DNA of 64,000 nt. Origin: an uncultured Rhodospirillales bacterium. GTDB taxonomy: Bacteria; Pseudomonadota; Alphaproteobacteria; Acetobacterales; Acetobacteraceae. A model generated the notes under the pieces. The model ran no database searches, was not told where the DNA came from, and saw only the letters and a list, made by a program, of their open reading frames with translations. The translations under genes were made by a program, and so were the position numbers. Below, piece by piece: positions 59,555-64,000 of this stretch (within the stretch, counting starts at the first letter, position 1; each line of letters starts with the position of its first letter). Where the stretch lies: assembly GCA_903835235.1 (NCBI GenBank), contig CAILMF010000026.1, positions 186,001-250,000 on the forward strand. The letters run 5' to 3'.

Positions 59555-60559
59555 ATGCTACGCAAGAGCATTCTGGCTGGGCTGTGCGCGCTTGCATTGT
59601 CCGCCTTCACCCCTGCCTGTGTTAAGCCCGCTTGGGCCCAGGCGCCGGACCGCGTGCTGTTCCAGCTGGACTGGCTGGCCAGTGGCGAGCATGCCGCCTG
59701 GTATGCCGGCCTTGGCCAGGGCTTCTTCCGGCAGAACGGCATCGAGCTTTCGATCACCCGCGGCTATGGCAGCGGCGATACCGTGAACAGGGTGGCCGCC
59801 GGCGCCGCCATGTTCGGCGTGGCGGATCTGGGCGCCGTGATGACGGCACGGGCGCGGCAGAACATGCCGGTGAAGTCGCTCAGCATCACCTACACGCATT
59901 CGCCGCATTCGCTGTTCGTGCTGCGCTCCTCCGGCATCACCAACTTCCGCGGGCTTGAGGGCAAGCGGATCAGCATCACCCCCGGCAACAGCCATCGGCT
60001 GTACTTCCCGGAAGTGGCGCGGCGCGCGGGGACGGACCCGGAGCGGATCACCTGGGTGAATACGGATGCGTCCGCCATGGCGGCCATGCTGATCACGCGG
60101 CGCGTCGATGCATCGCCGTTCTATTCGATCCATTGGTACTACACCAACAAGGCGGCGCAGCGGGCGGGCGAGGAGATCGTCGTACTGCCTTTCGTGCAGA
60201 CCGGCTTTGCCATCTATGCCGCCACGCTGATGGCGACCGACGAGACCATCCAGCGCAACCCTGGCTTGACGCGGCGCTTCCTGCGCGCGGCGCATCAGAG
60301 CCTGGCCTGGAGCCGCGACAACCTGGCGCAGGCCTGCCAGATCCATGTGCGCGCCAACCCGGAAGTGGAGCAGGATGACTGCGAAGGCAGCCTGCGCGCG
60401 GTGATGGGCTTCGTGTTCAACGAGCATCAGCAGCAGACTGGGCTGGGCCGCGCGGCGCCGGATCGGCTGGCCTTCACCTGGCGCGTGGTGGCGGAAAGCC
60501 AGCAGCTGGACGCCAGCTGGAACCCGGCGCAGGCGGTGGATACGAGCCTGCTGCCGTGA
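59555..60559 (+). CDS. ABC transporter receptor (NMT1/THI5-like)
   Basis: 334 residues. Leader MLRKSILAGLCALALSAF ... AWAQ, then FQLDWLASGEHAAWYAGLGQGFFRQ and ELSITRGYGSGDTV, the pyrimidine/thiamin-precursor or aromatic sulfonate type receptor fold. A Cys in the leader (FTPACVKP) does not match a lipobox well. GGGAG precedes the ATG. Its stop overlaps the GTG start of the ATPase gene, so receptor, ATPase, permease and amidohydrolase form one operon. A formyl-aminopyrimidine-like or similar heterocycle is a plausible ligand. Confidence 0.9.
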   Translation: MLRKSILAGLCALALSAFTPACVKPAWAQAPDRVLFQLDWLASGEHAAWYAGLGQGFFRQNGIELSITRGYGSGDTVNRVAAGAAMFGVADLGAVMTARARQNMPVKSLSITYTHSPHSLFVLRSSGITNFRGLEGKRISITPGNSHRLYFPEVARRAGTDPERITWVNTDASAMAAMLITRRVDASPFYSIHWYYTNKAAQRAGEEIVVLPFVQTGFAIYAATLMATDETIQRNPGLTRRFLRAAHQSLAWSRDNLAQACQIHVRANPEVEQDDCEGSLRAVMGFVFNEHQQQTGLGRAAPDRLAFTWRVVAESQQLDASWNPAQAVDTSLLP

Positions 60560-61317
60560 TCCGGCTGGAAGGCGTCGGCAAGCGCTTTGCCCGCGGGGAT
60601 GTGGAAGCGCTGCGCGACGTTTCGCTGAACGTGGCGGCGGGGGAGTTCGTCGCCATCGTCGGTGCGAGCGGTTGCGGCAAGAGCACCTTGCTGCGACTGG
60701 TGGCGGGGTTGGTGCCGGCCACCACGGGCCGCGTGGTGCTGGATGGCACGCCGGTGGTGGGCCCACGCGCGGATACCGCCATGGTGTTCCAGGCGCCGAC
60801 CTTGCTGCCCTGGGCGGATGTGCTGCGCAACGTGACCTTTCCGCTGCGGCTGATGAAGCAGGCCGGCGGCGACACCGAGGCGCGGGCGCGGGCGCTGCTG
60901 GAGACGGCGGGGCTGAAGGGCTTCGAGAACCGGCTGCCGAAGGAGCTGAGCGGCGGCATGCAGCAGCGCGTGGCGATCTGCCGGGCGCTGCTGCAACAAC
61001 CGCGCGTGCTGCTGATGGACGAACCCTTCGGCGCGCTGGATGCGCTGACGCGCGAGGAGATGAGCCTGGAGCTGCTGCGGATCTGGTCCGGGCTGCGGAT
61101 GGCGGTGCTGTTCGTGACGCACTCGATTTCGGAAGCCGTGCTGCTGGCCGATAGGGTGGTGGTGATGTCGCCGCGCCCGGGGCGGGTGGCGGAGGTGATC
61201 GAGGTTGGGCTGCCGCGCCCGCGTGGGTTCGAGCAGGAGGGCACGCCTGAATTCCAGGCGGCGGCGCAGCGGATTCGCGCGCTGATCTATGGCGAGAGGA
61301 TGCCGCGTGCTGCGTAG
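60556..61317 (+). CDS. ABC transporter ATP-binding protein, GTG start
   Basis: 253 residues. Walker A GASGCGKST near residue 36, Q-loop FQAPTLLPW, signature LSGGMQQRVAICR, Walker B VLLMDEPFGALD and H-loop FVTHSISEA are all present. The GTG at 60556 overlaps the receptor stop (GTGA), a normal coupling arrangement. It energises the permease encoded next. The subfamily imports nitrate, sulfonates or pyrimidine precursors. Confidence 0.93.
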   Translation: MIRLEGVGKRFARGDVEALRDVSLNVAAGEFVAIVGASGCGKSTLLRLVAGLVPATTGRVVLDGTPVVGPRADTAMVFQAPTLLPWADVLRNVTFPLRLMKQAGGDTEARARALLETAGLKGFENRLPKELSGGMQQRVAICRALLQQPRVLLMDEPFGALDALTREEMSLELLRIWSGLRMAVLFVTHSISEAVLLADRVVVMSPRPGRVAEVIEVGLPRPRGFEQEGTPEFQAAAQRIRALIYGERMPRAA

Positions 61318-62074
61318 TTCGCTGCCTTCCCTGGTCGCGCTGGTGCTGGTGGTGGCGGGGTGGGAAGCCGCCTGCCGCTTCCTGCACATCCGCGAATTCG
61401 TGCTGCCGGCGCCCAGCGCGATCTGGGCGCAGAGCTATGCCGCCTGGCCCAACGTGCTGCACCACACCCTGGCAACACTGGGCACGGTGATGTGGGGCTT
61501 CACCGCCTCGGTCGTGATCTCATTGCCGCTGGCCATGCTGATCGCGGCGTCGCCGGCGATCTCGGCGGCGATCTATCCGCTGCTGGTGGTGACGCAGAGC
61601 ATCCCCAAGGTGGCGCTGGCGCCGATCCTCATCATCGCGCTGGGCTCGAACGAGTTGCCGCGGATCATCGTGACCTTCCTCGTCGCCTTCTTCCCGCTGG
61701 TGGTCGGCACCGTCGCGGGGCTGCTGGCGACGCCGCCGGAGTTGATCGAGCTGGGGAAGAGCTGCCGTGCCAGCAAGTTGCAGGAGTTGACGCGGATACG
61801 GCTGCCATTTGCGGTGCCCTTCGTGTTCGGCGGGCTGAAGGTGGCGGCGGCGCTGGCGGTCGTGGGCGCCGTGGTGGCGGAGTTCGTCGGCGCGGATGCC
61901 GGGCTGGGCTACCTGATCCAGACCAGCATGGCCTTCTTCAAGACGCCGCTGGCCTTCGGCGCGGTGGTGATATTGGCGGCCATGGGCATCGTGCTGTTCC
62001 AGGTCGTGACGTTGATCGAGAAGCTGTTGTTTCCATGGTCCAGCGGGGCGGACCAACCGCCCCCGGGCATGTAG
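61307..62074 (+). CDS. ABC transporter permease (SsuC/ThiX type)
   Basis: 255 residues from a GTG at 61307, with about six membrane segments. The EAA-like loop is ELGKSCRASKLQELTRIRLPFAVPFVFGGLK, near residue 145, and GWEAACRFLHIREFVLPAPS opens the chain. GAGAGGA sits 6 bp before this GTG; an upstream ATG at 61289 is possible but less well placed. It overlaps the ATPase stop by 11 bp. The amidohydrolase gene follows after 13 bp. Confidence 0.9.
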   Translation: MLRSSLPSLVALVLVVAGWEAACRFLHIREFVLPAPSAIWAQSYAAWPNVLHHTLATLGTVMWGFTASVVISLPLAMLIAASPAISAAIYPLLVVTQSIPKVALAPILIIALGSNELPRIIVTFLVAFFPLVVGTVAGLLATPPELIELGKSCRASKLQELTRIRLPFAVPFVFGGLKVAAALAVVGAVVAEFVGADAGLGYLIQTSMAFFKTPLAFGAVVILAAMGIVLFQVVTLIEKLLFPWSSGADQPPPGM

Positions 62075-62087
62075 GAGGAGAGCCGTC

Positions 62088-63596
62088 ATGGCGCAGATTC
62101 AACCCGGCCACGTGCTGATCAAGGGCGCGCGGCTGATGGACCCGGGCAAGCGCCGGGCCGAGGCCACGGATGTGCTGGTGACCGATGGCGTCATCGCCGC
62201 CATCGGTGTTGGCCTGGCGGCGCCGGAGCGGGCGCAGGTGGTGGATGCCGAGGGGATGATCATCCACCCCGGGCTGATCAACGCGCATACCCACGGCCAT
62301 GGCGGCCTGGCGCGCGGCCAGGGCGACAAGTGGACGCTGGAGCTGCTGCTGGCGGCGGCGCCGTGGATCACCGGCAATCGGGCCACGGCGGACAAGAAGC
62401 TGACGACGCAGATCATCGCCGCCGAGATGGTCAGCAAGGGCTGCACCGCGGCCTATGACCTGTTCTACGAGTTTCCGCTGCCGTCGCAGGATGGGCTGGA
62501 CGCGGTGGCCGAGGCCTATGCCGAGGTGGGCATGCGCGCCGTCATCGCGCCGATGGTGGCGGACCGCACGATGTACGAGGCGATTCCGGGCCTGTACGAC
62601 GCGCTGCCGAGCGGGTTGCAGGCGCGCGTCGACAAGCTGCGGCTCAAGCCCTTCGGCGATACCGTGGCGGCGATGGAAGGCGCGCTGAAGGCGTGGAAGT
62701 GGAACAGCGCGGACATCCGCTTTGCGGTGGCGCCGACCATTCCGCTGCATTGCGCGGATGCCTTCATGTGCGCCTGCGGCAAGCTGGCGCGGGAGCATGG
62801 CGTCGGCCTGCACAGCCATGTCGGCGAGAGCAAGGTGCAGGCGGTGGTCGGCCTCAAGCGCTACGGCAAGACGCTGGTGGCGCATATGGATGACCTCGGC
62901 CTGATCGGGCCGGACTTCACCGCGGCGCATGCGGTGTGGCTGGATGATGACGACTTCAAGCGCATGGCGGCCAAGGGTGCCTCTCTGGCGCATAACCCCG
63001 GCAGCAACATGCGCCTCGGCAATGGCATGTTCCGTTTCCGCCAGGCGATTGATGCCGGGGTGAATGTCGGCCTGGGCACCGATGGCGCCAATTGCGCCGA
63101 CAACCAGAACATGTACGAGGCGATGCGCTATGCCTCCATGCTGTCAAAGGTGCAGACGCCGGACCCGCGCTTCTGGGCCAGCGTTGAGGAGATTTACAGC
63201 GCGGCCACCAAGGGCTCGGCGCAGGCGCTGGGCTTCAAGGATATCGGCGAGATCGCGGTCGGCAAGAAGGCGGATATCGTCTTCCTCGGCCTGGATACGC
63301 TGAACTGGATTCCGCACAATTGGAGCGTGAACCAGGTGGTGCATACCGAGGACGGCACCGGCGTGCGCCATGTGATGATCGGCGGGCGCTTCGTGTTCAA
63401 GGACGGCAAGCATACCACGCTGGACCTGAAGCGCCTGGCGGTGGAGGCCGAGGCCGCGCGCGAGCGGCTGGAGGCGCTGAACGCCGAAAACAAGCAGATG
63501 TACGACATGCTGGAGCCGGTGGTGGCCAGCTTCTGCCCCGGCCTGGCGGCACAGCCCTACCACCTGAAGCGCTACCTCTGCGACGCGCCGGCATGA
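62088..63596 (+). CDS. Amidohydrolase (cytosine deaminase/ATZ-TRZ-like)
   Basis: 502 residues. Metal ligands are intact: NAHTHGHGG near residue 64, GLHSHVGES near residue 242, AHAVWLDDDD near residue 285 and LGTDGANCADN near residue 330. The group deaminates or opens nitrogen heterocycles and cyclic amides. AGGAGGAG precedes the ATG. As last enzyme gene of the ABC operon it probably acts on the imported compound; with a THI5-like receptor, a pyrimidine or related ring is the best guess. It is not close in sequence to the amidohydrolase at 39131. Confidence 0.88.
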   Translation: MAQIQPGHVLIKGARLMDPGKRRAEATDVLVTDGVIAAIGVGLAAPERAQVVDAEGMIIHPGLINAHTHGHGGLARGQGDKWTLELLLAAAPWITGNRATADKKLTTQIIAAEMVSKGCTAAYDLFYEFPLPSQDGLDAVAEAYAEVGMRAVIAPMVADRTMYEAIPGLYDALPSGLQARVDKLRLKPFGDTVAAMEGALKAWKWNSADIRFAVAPTIPLHCADAFMCACGKLAREHGVGLHSHVGESKVQAVVGLKRYGKTLVAHMDDLGLIGPDFTAAHAVWLDDDDFKRMAAKGASLAHNPGSNMRLGNGMFRFRQAIDAGVNVGLGTDGANCADNQNMYEAMRYASMLSKVQTPDPRFWASVEEIYSAATKGSAQALGFKDIGEIAVGKKADIVFLGLDTLNWIPHNWSVNQVVHTEDGTGVRHVMIGGRFVFKDGKHTTLDLKRLAVEAEAARERLEALNAENKQMYDMLEPVVASFCPGLAAQPYHLKRYLCDAPA

Positions 63597-63615
63597 GGTT
63601 TGCAGGCTTCGGCGC

Positions 63616-64000
63616 ATGTTCAAGCGCCGAAGCCTGTTTGCCGCCCTCCTCCCTTCCCTGGCCCCTTGGCCTGCCCTGGCGCAGTGGGTGCCGGAGCGCA
63701 CCATCCGCCTGGTGGCGCCCTTTGCCGCTGGGGGCGCCAGCGACCTGATCGCGCGCATGGTGGCGGAGGAGATGACGCCGCTGCTGGGCCAGCAGGTGGT
63801 GGTGGAAAACCGCACCGGCGCCGGCGGCAGCGTGGGGACCGAGGCCGTGGTCCGCGCCCGGGCGGATGGCCTGACCCTGCTGATGGGCAGCCAGGCCACC
63901 CACGCCACCAACCCCGCCTTGCAGAAGCTGAGCTTCGACCCCACCGCCGACCTGGCCGGGATTGGCCCGGTGGCCGGCGTGCCCGCCGTGATGGTGGTGC
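63616..64000 (+). CDS. Bug/TctC-family periplasmic solute receptor, C-terminus cut by window edge
   Basis: The 128 visible codons give a leader (MFKRRSLFAALLPSLAPWPALAQ) and the start of the mature domain, with RLVAPFAAGGASDLIAR, VENRTGAGGSVG and ARADGLTLL. The reading frame is open to the right edge. It follows the amidohydrolase gene by 19 bp and is probably in the same transcript. This is the eleventh receptor of its family in the window. Confidence 0.9.
   Translation, partial: MFKRRSLFAALLPSLAPWPALAQWVPERTIRLVAPFAAGGASDLIARMVAEEMTPLLGQQVVVENRTGAGGSVGTEAVVRARADGLTLLMGSQATHATNPALQKLSFDPTADLAGIGPVAGVPAVMVV

Noticed and set aside
1-64000. tRNA, rRNA, insertion sequence or phage integrase
   Set aside because: I looked for cloverleaf patterns with CCA-type ends, transposase or integrase motifs and long terminal repeats, and saw none convincing by eye; a covariance or profile search would be needed to exclude small RNAs.

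Overview
The window is about 70% GC with dense, mostly short-gapped genes. The gene families, many exported proteins with twin-arginine leaders, and hairpin repeats of the MAGLVPAIH type point to an alphaproteobacterium, most plausibly an Acetobacteraceae (Roseomonas-like) soil or water organism. This is a judgement from family content only: no rRNA, tRNA or other taxonomic marker was seen. I support 60 protein genes; the first (GFA family) and last (Bug receptor) are cut by the window ends.

The dominant theme is import and breakdown of small organic acids and amides. Eleven genes encode Bug/TctC-type periplasmic receptors (4549, 5573, 11309, 15654, 16613, 19129, 24711, 30625, 46939, 58433, 63616), yet no TctA or TctB membrane subunit is present. 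The receptors are interleaved with CoA-ester, dehydrogenase, racemase, lyase and dioxygenase genes.

Layout. 1-2072 (-): ThDP enzyme and GFA protein. 2274-6550 (+): alpha-methylacyl-CoA racemase, acyl-CoA dehydrogenase and two Bug receptors. 6678-8204 (-): acyl-CoA synthetase. 8369-11194 (+): thiolase, type-2 hydroxyacyl-CoA dehydrogenase and a DehI-like protein; with the preceding genes this could form a branched-acyl-CoA beta-oxidation set. 11309-12929 (-): Bug and GST. 13005-14493 (+): GreB and an alpha/beta hydrolase. 14531-15574 (-): ketopantoate-reductase family. 15654-20888 (+): two Bug, an ArgH-like lyase, Bug and SDR. 20958-24613 (-): homogentisate operon (hmgA, fahA, Ldh2-type dehydrogenase); 24711-26566 (-): Bug and a racemase-family protein without the usual cysteines. 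26703-32253 (+): M20 peptidase, small secreted protein, EamA and LctP-like transporters, Bug and an AlkA-like glycosylase. 32330-38738 (-): polysaccharide cluster. 39131-42149 (+): amidohydrolase and an orphan dipeptide-type receptor. 42227-46826 (-): ABC importer with AtzF- and AtzH-like enzymes, which would end in allophanate breakdown. 46939-49064 (-): Old Yellow Enzyme and Bug. 49171-51910 (+): orphan molybdenum hydroxylase large subunit and a methylmalonyl-CoA-epimerase-like protein. 52062-59431: two TauD-type dioxygenases, two SDRs, an exported protein of unknown function, a second orphan dipeptide-type receptor and a Bug. 59555-64000 (+): a second ABC importer, amidohydrolase and Bug.

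The most unusual content is non-coding. A dispersed element of about 50 bp (six clear copies, one probable) has terminal arms that differ between copies but pair within each copy, around a small inner hairpin. Three gene 3' ends carry 27- or 30-bp tandem repeats that include the stop codon. One of these, at 55920-56000, has three units whose hairpins show a compensatory base-pair change. No recognisable DNA-binding transcription regulator is encoded anywhere in the 64 kb.
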